A stretch of DNA of 64,000 nt from Cenococcum geophilum 1.58 (GCA_001692895.1 KV748222.1:278683-342682), one strand, 5' to 3'; shown: positions 21,944 to 34,619, counted from the stretch's first letter. The notes: generated by a model not told the origin, from the sequence alone. Translations and numbers: made by a program.

Positions 21944-24900
21944 CCATCTCCCTCCTTTCTATCTTCGTCCTTAAAGATTCCTAATATCTCTAAGTTATTT
22001 ACTAGAGGTATAATGTCCGTCTAATTAATTTAGTTAATATTATTACTTATTATACCTAAAGCAATTTCCTCATCTTTAACTGTCCGTCGTGCTTACACTA
22101 TTGCTATAATATTATCTCTTAGTAAGATTATACTATCTCCGTATTCTTATTATTTAAAAAAGGGGTTAGTTTATATTACGTTAGCAAGTCCATTCTTGCA
22201 ATAACCGTCCTTTTACTTAAAGTACACTAAAGCAAATATTTATTTGTCTTGCGACGTTCGCTCTATTTCTAATGCTAAATATATATAACTTATTACCCTT
22301 AGTAGTTATCTAGTTCCTTAATTAATTTATCTTAGGGTCTTATGTTTAATCTACTGCTACGCAGCTAGATAATAAACTATCTATTACTCTAGCAGAGTTA
22401 CGCTATTCTTATAACGTAGAACGGAAGGCTACTAATACTTAGTAACGGGCCCTTAAGTCTTATCTTATAGCGTCTACTTAGTTAATCTATCTTAAGAAGG
22501 TTTATAAGAAGGTTTATTCTAAGGAGCAGAAACTAATAGAATAGGGTCTATAGAAACTTAGTAATAAAAGAACGGATTCTCTTCTAGCTAAGAAGGAAAT
22601 AGATTTAAGTAGCTTAGTAACTGCTCTTCTTAGGTCCCCCTTAGGTAACTTATTTTTTAATAATCCTTCTTTATTAATACTACCTGACCTAATTTCTTTT
22701 AATACTCCTATACCTTTCCTATAGCGTTTTTTAAATTCTCTAGTAGCTCCTAGGTAGTCTTATTATAGCCTATCTACTTTACCTTATACTATATTTTATT
22801 ATTAATATCCTTATAGCTAATAATCTTTAAAACTTACTATTCATCTTCTTCTTATCCTCTATACGTATCTGCTTTATAAACTAGTGGCTTAATATTTCTG
22901 TATACTAGCTCTAGCATTACAATATACTATATAGGGTAAATCTTTATTTTAGCTAGTAGGTTTAACTTAAATGTAACTAGTAAAATCCTTTACTTAATTT
23001 TAAAAGGTCCTAGTCTAACGTAGTCTAATTTCTTACTTAGTTGTTAACTCTTAAAATTTTTATATAGTAGCTATACTTTATCTCCCTCCTTAAGATCTAG
23101 TCCCTTAGATCTCTTAGTATTATAGTACCTTTTTATTCTCTCTTATACTTTCTTTACTAATTCCATAAGGTCTATATAAAGATTTATTAACGTCTTTATT
23201 CTTTCTTTAGCTATACTACTTATTTTCTTCGCTTACTATAGTAACAATGATATTCTTAGCTTATATCCGTAATTTGCCTTAAATAGTAATATACTTATTC
23301 CTTCTTATAGTATTATATTATATATAAACTATATAACTAGTAATAGTAATACCTAATTATTCTATATATAATTAATATAGTGTTTTAGGTACTGTTCTAG
23401 TATCTAATTTAGTCTTTCTATTTAACTGTCTATCTATAGATAATATGTGGTAAAAGTTACTACTCTTACTCCTTATTTCACTAAGAATACCTTTTAAAAT
23501 ACTACTATAAATCTTAGATCTCTATCTAATATAATCTTACTTAGTACTCTATATCTTGCGAATACTTCCTTAATATAAATTCTAGCGACATCTTCTGCTA
23601 ATATTTCTTCTGTGCATACTATAAAGTATCCCCACATTATAATCTTATCTAGTAATAGGATCTCTTAACTTTAGTAACTTAATAATAAAGTCCCATAATA
23701 TAACCTCCTATAATCTCTTTAGTATTTTAATAGGTTATAGCCCTCCATATAGCTTATACCTCGTTAGTTTATTTCTTTAGTAATCTAGATATTCCTTTAT
23801 AACTTTCCGTGCTAAGCCCTAGATTTTATTAATAATATACTCCTCCTAGAGTCTTAATACTAAGCCTATAGCTCTATTATATCCTTAAGTTAATCCTTTA
23901 TAGAATTCTTCTATAAATTGCTCTGCTATACTTTTTAGGATATACTTCGCTTCTTAATTTTTGTATATATCCATCTATAAATCTTCTAGCTATGCTTTTA
24001 GAATTCTTTACGCCTAAAAGCTTTCTAGTGACTTATAAACTCTTTCTAGTTCGTCATCTCCTTAAGTTACTATAATTTTTAGATAATTATACCTAATTAA
24101 TCCGTCTATATCTCTTTGCAGTAAAGCCCCTAATGGCTTTTCGTTATTTTATAGTTTAGCTTTTTAACTTAGAGCGTCTGCTTATATATTATCTATACCT
24201 TTAGTATACTAAATTCTAAAATAGTATTCCGTAAGTATCTCTACCCATTTAACCTATCTTTAGTTAAGTTCCTTTATTATTAGGAATCCCGTTAGGTTCT
24301 TATAATCTATCTTAACTATAAATAGTTTTTTTATACCTTATAAGAATACTCTCTATTTTTTTAGTGCTATAACTATACCTAATAACTCCTTATTATAGAT
24401 GTTATAGTTTAACTTTAGTAGTATTATCTTTTAACTATAGTATACCACTAGGTGCTATCTATTTTAATATTTTTATATAAAGCACGCCCCTAGTATATAG
24501 TTTAATATATTTATTTCTATAACCGTTTCTAATCCTAGTTAATAGATCTTAAGAACTAGTTCTTAGGTAAACAATTCTTTAACTCTTTTAAATAATTCTT
24601 ACTGTTTCTCTCCCTATACCTATAGTTCTTCTTTCTTTATTAGTTATATAAATGGTTTAATATCCTTTAACTACTGCGCTATAAACTATCTATAGTAATT
24701 GTAAAACCCTAGGAATAATCTTAACTACGCAATATTTTCTAGTTCTTACCAATTTACTATAGCTTTAATTTTCTTTAGGTCTACACTAAGTTGGCCTAGT
24801 TTAATAATAAATCTAACGAAATCGGTTTTTTTGGTAAAGAACTCGCATTTCTTAATTACTACTAATATCTATTCTTCTTATAGTCTCTTTAAGACCTATT

Positions 24901-27900
24901 TAATATATTCCCTATATTCTTCCTTAGTTATTAAGTAGATAATAATATTGTTAAAATATACTATAACAAATTTATCTAAGTATTCCCTTAATACGCTGTT
25001 AATATACTTCTAAAACGTTACTAGTGCGTTTATAAGTCTAAATTGCATAACTAATAGTTTATATAGCTCTTCCTTTAACCTAAAGGCCGCCTTCCATTTA
25101 TTGCCTTTCTTAATTCTAATCTAATAGTACGCCTATCTTAGATCTATCTTTATAAAGATTTATACATTACCTATCCTATCTTAGATTTCGCTAATTAAGG
25201 GTAAAAGATACCTATCCTTTCTAGTAATACTATTTAACTATCGGTAGTTAATATATAGCCTTAGTTTACCGTTTTTCTTTAGTATAAATAGTACTAGATA
25301 ACCCGCTAATAACTGCGGTGGTCTAATATATCCCTTTTATAAATTTTCCTAAACAAACTCTTTAATGCTCTACCTTCTTCTTTAGTAAGCTTATAGATTA
25401 GAAAGAACCTTAGACTTATTCCTAGTTCTAATTCTATCTTATAATCTTATACTGCATATTTTAACAGCTTCTTGCTTTCCAGTAACTATAGTTTCTTACC
25501 GTACTTATAGTATCTCTTTAGTATATAACTTAGTCCTTTTTCTATTTCTTTATAGGTTGCCCCTATTTAGTACTATACTAACTTAGCTTGTTATCACATT
25601 TTACAGCATTAAATATTCCTAATATTAACCTAACCTATAACCTAATCGATCTTTAGATTATATTCCTATAACTAAGGCATTCCTAGTACTACCTTATTAT
25701 TCCCCAATAGTAATATATTAAAAGATATCTTAATCTATCTTCTTTTAATAGTTAACTAAATAGGTCCTATTTTAAGATTAATAATGCCTCCTCTATAGGC
25801 TATNNGATCTCNTAAAATTGTTACTAATANGTAANGNNNNTNCTTTTNCCTATATAGTANNCCNATTNTTTNAACTNCTACTANTAAGATATAGTTCCTT
25901 ATTACTCCACTATCTATTAATACCTTAAACTATTAATCTTACCACTTAACTTATAGATTTAGGTGTTATCTTTAAATTCCTTTAAGGGTCTAAGGCTTTA
26001 CTACTAGTTCCCTCTAGTCTTATAGGCCTCTACTTTTCCTAACTATTAGCTGCTTAATCCTATTTGTACTTAGTCCACTTTTAGCCAATACTTAGTTCGC
26101 TTTTTATCTTTAATATACTATAGATACATATTCTCTAGGCATTCCTACTACTATTATCTATCTAGGTATTCTTCTATAAGAAATCTTCCTAATTAAAGTA
26201 TTAAGTCCCCTTAGGCTTATACTTCTACTAAATGCCAACTATATATATACTTAGCGTTCCTATATTTCGCCTTATTTAATAACTAGTATATCCTTACTAG
26301 GTACTTCCGGTTCTTATCTTTTAGTATTCTATATATATTACACGCATTATCTACATATATAATCTATACTAAGGTATAGTATACTTAGTATCTTAGGTCA
26401 ACTCTTAGCTCGTCTTTATTCTTAAGTTTAAACCTCTTTTATAATAATCTAAGCGTTATAACTTCGTTCGCAGGTACTATAATTTACCTCTTACTTCTCT
26501 AGTCCTCTAACCACTCCTTTAGATCTTTTAACGTTATAATTAAGGCCCCTTTAATATAACTTATAGCCTTTTCTATAATTAGGTGGTCCTAGATAACTTT
26601 TTCATCTAACTATATATAGAAATCTTCCCACTTATCATTATGTCTTTGTCTATACCACCTTTAGTGCAGCTACTAGAGTATATACGGCGTATCTATAAGA
26701 AAGTATCTTCTTATTACTGCGTCGTGGCAGCCCTTTATATATCATTCCTTAAACCTAGTTAAAATCCCTAAATCCTCTGCTTATTCTAGTTTAGTAAGCC
26801 ACTTAGCTCTTAATATACCTATCTTAGGCCTATTAGTAATCCTTTATATAGATACTCTATCCCTTATACAACCTAGTATACTAGATTTCTTATCTAGTTT
26901 CTGTTCTTGCTATAAGGTAATCCTTACTCTAAATTTCTCTATAGTTTCTTTCTTTTTACGTCTTACAAGTAGATCTCTAAAGTCTTCTTACTTCTTAGTC
27001 TTAATATCGACTTTCTAATCTTTAGGCTAAATACTATATTCTCTTAGTAAGTCTTTTAGGTCTATATATTTATCTCCTAATTTAACTACTGTCTATATTA
27101 TAGATTCTCTAGTCTATAAAGAAGCTCCTTACCTCTTATCTATAGGTGCCCTTATTTATACTCCAAATTCTTAGTCCTTTAGATTCTTTAATCCTAAGCT
27201 TACTTCTAACTTAAGCTTTACTCCTACCTTAGTCTAACTAGGCTTAAGTATTCTTATCTTATCTTAAAAGTCTTAAATCTTACTTATCTCGTCTTAAGAA
27301 TCTTATACCTATAGGAAACTCTATCCCAAGCTCATTCGTATATCCTTAAACTAAGCTACTACTCTACTCTATCGGTTTCTATCTATTATAAGTCCTTAAG
27401 CTTCTCTTATCTCGTCTTAAGAATCTTAAGCCTTTAGCTTTTTGCCTTTATTAAGTGCCGAAGTAGTTCTTTACCCTACTTCTCTTGCGTCTTATAAAGC
27501 GATAGACATTATATCTAGTGGGGTTTTAATCCCTACTAATATTCCCTATTCTATAGTAGAATTATTCTCTACCTTTTATATAATATCTCTAAGGTCCGCA
27601 TACTCCTAGTAAGCTGCTTTTATTGCCTTATTGTTATAGAATATTTTATCTACGTTAAATTCATTATCCTTAATATCCGATCTACGAACTAGTTCGTTAA
27701 TTCCTTTACACTCTAAGGATTTTAGCTCTTATAGCCAATAGCTTGCGCTATACTTAGCATCTTTATAAATTTAGTATATATTGTTATAACAAAACGCAAA
27801 ACTTCTAATTAAACACTCTTTTGTTCCTTATAGTACGCTATTATCCCTCTATATATATACGTCTCCTACTATTAGTCTAGTTCCCTTTATTATATAGTAA

Positions 27901-29003
27901 TTCTAACCATCTTTATAATCCCTTATAAAGTGACCCTATTTCCTATAATTTATATAAGCTCTATCCTTAAACTACTAGCTTTACTATAGAGTCCGCCTAA
28001 ATATCTTCTACTACTAAGATCCCTAGTTTAGCCTCTNCTCCTTAGTTCTATAATTACTAGATCCTTAACTTCTAGGTTTTTATAGTTTTTTACTCCATCT
28101 CTTATAGGCTTCTTTAGTACCACTTAGGTTTATTAGCTTTACGCTACACTATAGTTTTTAATTTAGCTTTAGTCGTTACGTGCTTTACGCCTTATATAAC
28201 TATAAAACTCTATCCTAACCTCTCTTAGCCTATTCTCTTTAGTAGATCTAATTATTAATTTTAATCGCCTAATCTATTAACTCTCTTAAGGCGTCCGTAT
28301 CTTCTATTAAAATAATTACGTCCTAGACTTTAGCCTTAAGTCCTTACTTATACTATACTATAAGCGCCTTATTATTCCACTTAATTTATATTACTAGTGT
28401 CTAGAACTACGTCATATACTTAATTACTAAGGTTTATTACGTAATATCTTAGAGTTTTCTTTTTACCGTAGTTACTGCCTCTAGGTCTCTAAATATTTAT
28501 ATAAGTCGCTCCGTAAACCCTTCTTAGCTTAAGAATATAAATCGTACCTCTTAGTTAGTGGTCGTTATTTTATTTGCTTATATTTCTATAAGGTAAAGCT
28601 TAAACCACTTAAGTACCCTTCCTAATAGGAATAGTCCCGCATAGGCTATTCGATCTATAGGTGTTAGTAACTTTACCCCTTCTTATATAACTTTAAAGTG
28701 CATTTAGGTAAGAAACCCCTTAAGCTTTAACCTTTCTCCTAAGTACCTTTTAATTAATAGTAACTTAATTTTTACTACTCTAATCCCATTAACCCTTTCT
28801 TCTAATGCTATATTATTTATTATTAACTAGTTAACTATCTCTTATAGTTATCTAACCGTTATAGGTTGTTATAAATTAGTATCTGCTATACTAGTATCGC
28901 CTAACCTTAAAATAGTTGCCGCCGTTAATAGCGTTATAGTAGCTGCTTTTAGTGGCATATTATTCGACTTCCTATATTTAATACTATATCTAGGTAGTAA
29001 TTA

Positions 29004-29400
29004 TATAACGAAACCTTATAGCAGGAACTATAGTAGGCTTGTTATTAGGCTAGGTATATAGGTAATATAAACTAAAGTTAACAATATAATAATAACTAGT
29101 GGAGTAGTTGCCTAACAGATTAACTCTAATTATATTCTGAGAATTACTATAAGGAAGGAACTATCTAGGTAGGGATTAAGGGTCCTTAAATACACAACCA
29201 TACTCCTATAAAATCCTTCTTATATATAATAAACGTGTACTTTATCTTCTCTATAACGGATTATATTATATAACCTTAGCTACTATTCCTCGTCACATAG
29301 CTTTATCGGCTCCATCCTGGACCATACTTATATTAACTAACTAGCTTCTTCCAACTCTTCCCCAAGTAGTCGTAACATCGTGCTTAAAGCGTCCGTAATA
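29004..29400 (-). repeat. 5' LTR of Gypsy C copy 1
   Basis: Direct-repeat partner of 21520-21943. The outer end abuts the GTATA target duplication at 29401. Confidence 0.93.
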
Positions 29401-29405
29401 GTATA

Positions 29406-30596
29406 CTAATGCACATCAATATATACTAAATCATCACGCCTTAGTAGATACCCCTCCTCTGCCTAGCGAAATTCCCTAAATATATATTTATAAAAGCAGA
29501 GTGTCTTAAAACTTTTAAATTATATATTTTTTTAATAGAGCTATTAATCTATGATTTTAAAATTCACACTTAGGCCTATAGTTATAATAGAGCAGGGGGG
29601 GATAGCTAAAGTAGCTCTTAACGCCACTAATAGGACGATTAATAGCATAACCAACTATAGTTATGTTCTTGCTGTAGAGTGGTTTCTATATAAAGAAATA
29701 GCCGAAGAATAAGAAGACATTAAGTAACGTCTATCCCTACGTCCTAAGACACACCCTATTACGAGACAAATCTATAGTTTTAAAATTATAAAATCTTTCT
29801 TGGTAAGTCTACAAAGTTGTTATTTATATATTACTTTCTTTAACTGCCTTTCTCTAAGGAGACTACTTAGCAATAAAGAAAAGACCATAGTTAATCATGC
29901 TATTAATCGTTTTAATTACGCTACTAATCACCGCTTCGGCTATTCCCCCTTATTTAATCGCGACTATTAAAGTATTTTCAAAATTCGGAGTACTTAGGGA
30001 AAGGTTCTATAATAAAGTAATATAGCTCTAAAATTTAAAGACACCTAGAGAGGAAAACAATGCAGTCTAGGAGTTACGCCGGTGCGAATAAAAGGGCCAC
30101 ATGTTTTAGTGCTTAGTCATACGCATTAACCGAGTCACAATATACTATATTCACGCCCGGGTTTGCTATATGTTTCATAGCCACAATTCTTAGGCCTAAT
30201 TACGTGCGTTGCATAGAATGGTCACGCGTGTGGCGTAAGAGCAGGTTTCTCAAAACATTTCTATCGGCAGGTACGCGGCTAGTGCCTAGGCCCAGGAGAG
30301 CGCTCTCTCCGTCTCCTTCCATATCGCCATCATAACGGTAATATGGACACAGCCAGTCAAATATTAGCGCGAAGCGTGCCTCCTGTTATATCGTGCTCTT
30401 GCAGATCATGGCAACGTTCTACACTCTACACTCTATTATCGTGCTCATAGACGACGCTCGATGGATGAGAAAGCTAGAGCCAACACTACCTCATTCCGTA
30501 GGAGGAGGATATCCTTGTTAAGTATTTGCTACACCATCCTTAGCATGGTGCTAACGATGCAATGCTTTCATAACGACAACCCCACGTCGCCATAAA
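29406..30596. other. Transition from RIP-decayed DNA to the GC-normal island
   Basis: From 29406 to about 30050 the DNA is AT-rich and CpA/TpG-poor. One readable plus-strand stretch (about 29600-29770) has no recognised family. From about 30060 composition becomes ordinary. No gene, repeat array or RNA was recognised in 30060-30596. Confidence 0.5.
29724..29770. repeat. Left member of an inverted repeat flanking the gene island
   Basis: gtaacgtctatccctacgtc followed by acaccctattacgagacaaat is the reverse complement, with transitions, of 34575-34619 and less closely of 34482-34523. The pair brackets the GC-normal island. Confidence 0.65.
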
Positions 30597-30818
30597 ATGG
30601 AGTTACTACTCAAGGCATCCGACTTCTCCCATGCGCAGCTGAGGAAGGAGTTGCGGAACTTTCACATCAAATTTTGTCACCCAGACAAATTCTTGGCTTG
30701 CAAAGAGGGTGTCCGGGAGCAATTTTAAAAATTGGCAACGTCGCACTTTAAAACAGTACTGGAACCGTGGTATAATAAGCTTGGTCGTCAAGAGCAGGCA
30801 CCTGAGAATACAGCATGA
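30597..30818 (+). pseudogene. J-domain (DnaJ-like) gene fragment, broken by one stop
   Basis: From the ATG at 30597 the frame begins MELLLKASDFSHAQ, then gives a helix-II/HPD/helix-III arrangement. Arg/Lys-rich LRKELRNFHIKFC leads into HPD and KF (HPD at about 30681-30689), then VREQF. A TAA at 30726-30728 interrupts, followed in frame by KLATSHFKTVLEPWYNKLGR up to TGA at 30816. The TAA sits where a Gln codon (CAA) would continue helix III, a single C-to-T change of the RIP type. J domains stimulate Hsp70 ATPase activity through the HPD tripeptide. Helix I of a standard J domain is not obvious, so this may be a divergent J-like protein or a fragment. It is the only sign of light RIP in the gene island and lies 0.5 kb beyond the 3' end of the membrane-protein gene, convergent with it. 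Confidence 0.55.
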
Positions 30819-31339
30819 CATTCGATACAATAGTAGCACCCCAAAACATTTTCACAGAAATCTAAAATTGTTTGTGAGCGGCCCACCAGCCGTCTAGTGC
30901 CACAAAAATTGCATTATGTAAGCATAAACGCTTGGCGTCTCGAGGGCAGGCTTTTGTTAGGGACCGATCTTGCATGAATTTGCAGACTGCATCAGCTACA
31001 AAGCTAAGTTATCAATTAAGTAAGGGTTTCATCATCATCTATTATCCATTACGAGTAACCGACTTCAGACATTTAGTCGCAAGTAATTGCTGCAAGGTAA
31101 TAAGTCACACCCGGGGCACACGAGACAGATATCCAGCAGATCAGACGGGCGAACATAGGACCATATTGAGTGAAACTTAACGAGGCAATAAAATAGTGCA
31201 ATAAGGCAGTGAGATGTTTTATATTTGCGACCTTTGTTTCCTCAATCTTAATATCGCAACTTAAAGAGGCAAACTTCGTGTTTATCGTTGCTCCAGACAC
31301 CAGATTTCACTTGACGTCCAGCCAGAAGAGATGTGGCCA
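30819..31339. other. Intergenic, no gene recognised
   Basis: Ordinary base composition. Short frames on both strands (for example 30932-31180 plus and 31073-31300 minus) show no motif, no sensible start context and overlap each other. The segment is the 3' flank of the minus-strand gene at 31340. Confidence 0.5.
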
Positions 31340-33346
31340 TCAGGTCAACTCTCGTCTCGTAGGCTTACACTTAAGATCTTGCAGTCTCAATTGCATACCT
31401 TTCAGCTCCTCATCCCCCGGACAAAGCAACCTCCTGCTATCCCTTGTGTGGAACCAAACTCCCCCAAGCAGCATAGCCATAAGAGCCAGTCCTCCCCCAG
31501 CAGTAACGCTGAGCTCAACCCACCTCATCTTATCCTGAAAGCCGACTAAATTCCACAGATCAATAACCTGATTCTCCTTCCTATAAAATGCCGTACCCGA
31601 ACCTTTGCACTTGCACGTGCTCGTCATACCAATGTGTGTAATGATGATGATGATGAGAATACAGAAAGAGATTACGATGTCTTTGCGAATTGTGCGATGC
31701 CAGAGACTGGCGTAGGAGCCGGCTGTGGTGTGCGTCAGACTGAAGACATAGTCAAGGAAAAGACTCAAGATCCAAAGGGCGTAGATGATGCTCCACATTA
31801 AGGAGCGACATCCAAATCCGTAGTGGCCGATTGCAAAGAAAGAATTAAAGAGGGCTGCCAGATAGGAGACGGAGACGAAGCTGAGAGCAATTGCCAGAAG
31901 AGTCAGGGCTTGGAAGTCGCGGCTGTCGCGGCTGTCGTAGGGCGTGATACGTTTATGAGGTCTCCAGGTTGGGTTCATGCCTAGATAGCCTGCTTCCTTG
32001 TGCCACTCGTCCGTAAGATCGAGTATGGGAGGTATTCTGACAGCGATAAGCTCCTCTTCACTTCCGGCACCAGACATTCGCTTCCATATCTCTTTATGGT
32101 CAGTGCTAATCGTGAAGAAGAGACTGTCTTCTGTCTGTCTGCTCACAGCTCGATCTCTCAACTCGAGCTTCCGTTGCAAATTCTTCAGTACGATCAGCGG
32201 GCCTAGAGGAGATTTGAAGGCTCCAATGCTACCACTCATTTGGACCAGAGCAACGAGATGGAAACTCAGAATCACCATGGGGATAGTGCGAGATGACCAC
32301 GGCTTGCTGCTGTTTTCGTACTGTCTGATGAAGGATCCGATGAGAGACCCAAGAAGGCCGGCTATCGCGAACCAAGTTCCGAGTTGAGTGTTGTTGCGAT
32401 GGGCAACAAGATCGTGTCTTGCTTGGGCCAAGTATATAATCTCGTGTGGATCTAGGAAGCGTTCGCGGACAGCAGCTGATGCTGAAGCTGTCGTGTCCTG
32501 AGACAAGCTTGTGGTCATTAGAGGCTCCTTTCTCCTGCCTTGGTTTCCAATATCAATCTCTTGAGCCTCAACGGAGGCAGATACTGATCCTGGGCTGCAA
32601 GAATCTTCGATGGCGGTGGTTGTCAAAGGTTTGAAGTTACGGTTTGCGACTGGTTTTCGGGCAATCAATTTGGTCCTAACGACAGGTAAAGGCGTTGTCC
32701 TTCCAAGAATAAGTCCTGCTTGCTGCTGAGGAAGAGTTGCTGTACGGCTAGCTCGAGCTATTAGTCTCTGAATGATAGGCGGATGATTCCATCCAACTTC
32801 ATCGCAAGAGGCAACCACGGCTGCTATATCTCTCGCAATCTCTTCAGCCAATGCCAGGTTGAACCCTTGTGGTTCAATCTCTCTCCAACTGGAAACCACA
32901 GCCTTAAATGCTTGGTGATAACATCTGCGAAATACTTCATGTCTGGTGAGCAAAGCATGTAGGCTTCCAATTGGATTCCCAAAGATCGCGACAGACACAG
33001 CGAAGGTGTTTTTCTTCCCCAAACATGCAAACTGAAAATGTGCGGCCAGAACAATAACCGGTAGGATCCACAGAAAATACCGATCCAGAATATCACTCCA
33101 AGCATCAAAGTCAATGCTGTCTCCGCAGATGGAGTCGCAGCCTTGTCTGGATAGTATCGGCCTTGATATATTCTGGTTTGGGACACATATAAAGTTTGGG
33201 TTGGCGCAATCGACTGGAGCCAGCTGAGTGAGCTTGACAAGACATTGATCGAAGTCTGTCTGCTTGATAGCAGCTACAACTTGAGAAATAAGAGTTGCTA
33301 AGTACAGGAACAAGAGCAGCGAAGGTTGATGCATTAAAAGGCACAT
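31340..33346 (-). CDS. Multipass membrane protein, 668 residues, function unknown
   Basis: This is the only intact long reading frame, intronless as read. Residues 1-25 form a signal peptide (Leu-rich, then SQVVA-A). Residues 26-85 are a Cys-containing non-cytosolic segment (Cys 35, 47, 54, 70, 74). Hydrophobic segments fall at about 91-108 (FLWILPVIVLAAHFQFAC), 114-134, 324-340, 355-376, 480-507, 514-536, 556-573 and 609-632. A polar, Ser/Thr/Arg-rich loop spans about 190-300, and a basic C-terminal tail follows residue 633. The WSDIL...WILPVIVLAAHF...G(N)PI.SL..LLTR pattern at 83-135 resembles an uncharacterised family of fungal integral membrane proteins, and I cannot name a function. Met5 is an equally good alternative start. 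Base and codon composition are normal and free of RIP, unlike the DNA on both sides. It has no operon-like neighbours. Confidence 0.88.
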   Translation of the reverse strand: MCLLMHQPSLLLFLYLATLISQVVAAIKQTDFDQCLVKLTQLAPVDCANPNFICVPNQNISRPILSRQGCDSICGDSIDFDAWSDILDRYFLWILPVIVLAAHFQFACLGKKNTFAVSVAIFGNPIGSLHALLTRHEVFRRCYHQAFKAVVSSWREIEPQGFNLALAEEIARDIAAVVASCDEVGWNHPPIIQRLIARASRTATLPQQQAGLILGRTTPLPVVRTKLIARKPVANRNFKPLTTTAIEDSCSPGSVSASVEAQEIDIGNQGRRKEPLMTTSLSQDTTASASAAVRERFLDPHEIIYLAQARHDLVAHRNNTQLGTWFAIAGLLGSLIGSFIRQYENSSKPWSSRTIPMVILSFHLVALVQMSGSIGAFKSPLGPLIVLKNLQRKLELRDRAVSRQTEDSLFFTISTDHKEIWKRMSGAGSEEELIAVRIPPILDLTDEWHKEAGYLGMNPTWRPHKRITPYDSRDSRDFQALTLLAIALSFVSVSYLAALFNSFFAIGHYGFGCRSLMWSIIYALWILSLFLDYVFSLTHTTAGSYASLWHRTIRKDIVISFCILIIIIITHIGMTSTCKCKGSGTAFYRKENQVIDLWNLVGFQDKMRWVELSVTAGGGLALMAMLLGGVWFHTRDSRRLLCPGDEELKGMQLRLQDLKCKPTRRELT

Positions 33347-34160
33347 TTAAAACAGATCTCAATCGTGCTGGCTGTAAGCGGACACGGGGGTAGACTTCGT
33401 TTCAATGATACAATTTGCATTCGGCCTTATTTAGGGTACATGTCCATGTTTTAGCAGAATTCCAAGTTGTGCGACTTTGCTTAAATTACGACTAATCCGA
33501 CCGCAGTCACTTCTAGGCGCTACTTTGATATGGGCTGTGCAGCGCTGCGTAACACAGCCACCACTCTATCGACTTGCCGACACAGAAATACAGGAATTTT
33601 CAATGGATACAAAACTTCAAATATTATTTGAATTCAAAGTACCGATGGTCTGTCTCGTCACAGGGTATCACTACTTCGGTAAATTAGCGCAGCACTGCGA
33701 CTTGAAGGTCGAGACATTGAAGAACTGAGCGTGAGAAGCATATGCAGGCGTGGTCGTAGGCGCCCACGAGGCTGTATCGTGGCGTAACCTGGCCAGCCAC
33801 TTGCGTGGCGAAGGCAGACAGAACGCGAAGGACGCTTCATTTATTTAGAAACCTTAAACACTACAGACTAATTCTAGGACAAGTCATCCGTTGTTGTTAA
33901 GATGCCGGCTTCTACAAAGTTGAAGAGCGGCAAGATGTTGCAGCTGGTGTTTACGGGGACGGGACGGGCATCCAAGGTCGCTAAAAGAGGGACTGCTTCG
34001 GAGGATGTCGGGACGCGGGATTTCCCGGCAGATCCGCCACGCGCAGCCACAGATTTTATTACAATGTTACCGAGATTACTATAACCACACCGCCGCTGAC
34101 CAGGATCTTTAATCGCTTAATTGGAGGAGGTATCAGCCTATATAGCGATGGCGTATAACA
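33347..34160. other. 5' flank of the membrane-protein gene, GC-normal, no supported gene
   Basis: Ordinary composition continues to about 34150. Small frames occur (33477-33728 plus, 33658-33840 minus, 33902-34084 plus). The last, MPASTKLKSGKM..., is basic and GC-rich and might be a gene remnant, but nothing supports translation. The promoter of the gene at 33346 must lie here. I could not identify its elements. Confidence 0.45.
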
Positions 34161-34481
34161 TAGCGTACTCTAGCCGCCACAACACTAAGAATAACTTTTC
34201 AGCATCGTGATTATACTTAGAGATCTATATCTAGTCGTTCTATAAGTTTAAGAGGCGAAAAGAGCTTATTAGTGGTGTTATAAGTTAAGGGGTCCTATTA
34301 TAGTATAATAAAAGGCTCTTTATAAATCAGATGGGCAGCGACAACGCGATTTAAATTTTCGGACTTAATAAGTCAGGAGTGTTCGGAAGAGGCATATAAC
34401 ATAACTAAAATTTTGAAATTTTGAAATTTTAATATATTCACAGATTTAAAGTCGCTTAAATTCAAAGTACTTATAATTTAT

Positions 34482-34619
34482 CTCGTTATAGGGTACGTCT
34501 CGCTACGCAGGGACAGACGTTATAACTTTATTAACTCCCGAGTAAGAGACTTTAGAGGTTAAAACCGCAAATTTGTCTCTTAATAGGGTGCGTCTTTTAA
34601 CCTAGGGACGGACGTTACA
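34482..34619. repeat. Two direct copies of a motif inverted relative to 29724-29770
   Basis: Copy 1 (34482-34523) contains agggtacgtctcgctacgca and gggacagacgtta. Copy 2 (34575-34619) contains tctcttaatagggtgcgtct and tagggacggacgttac. They lie about 93 bp apart in the same orientation, and the left-hand partner at 29724 is their reverse complement. They may be remains of inverted ends of a DNA transposon. No transposase is visible. Confidence 0.6.

Larger units (their letters stand above)
21520..29400 (-). mobile_element. Full-length, decayed Gypsy-type LTR retrotransposon (family C, copy 1), 7,881 bp
   Basis: Two direct LTRs bound it: 21520-21943 (3' LTR in element sense, 424 bp) and 29004-29400 (5' LTR, 397 bp). 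The 27-bp length difference is an expanded tatagat run in the left copy. The 5-bp target duplication GTATA lies at 21515-21519 and 29401-29405. In element order (minus strand) gag starts just below 29000, a zinc-knuckle region lies about 27960-27930, protease about 26000-25880, and RT about 25350-24900 including its catalytic YxDD-equivalent near 24970. RNase H and integrase should follow. The element is structurally whole but coding-dead, with very many breaks across all frames. Nearly all differences from copy 2 are RIP-type transitions, so it is an old insertion. Confidence 0.93.

Noticed and set aside
31998-32634. Plus-strand frames of 129, 68 and 62 residues
   Set aside because: Shadows of the 668-residue minus-strand gene, without motifs.
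32824-33362. Minus-strand frames of 138 and 83 residues overlapping the 5' part of the gene
   Set aside because: Alternative frames within the intact coding region, with no signal of their own.
33902-34084. Plus-strand 60-residue basic frame
   Set aside because: GC-normal and with a reasonable ATG, but too short and motif-free to support as a gene.
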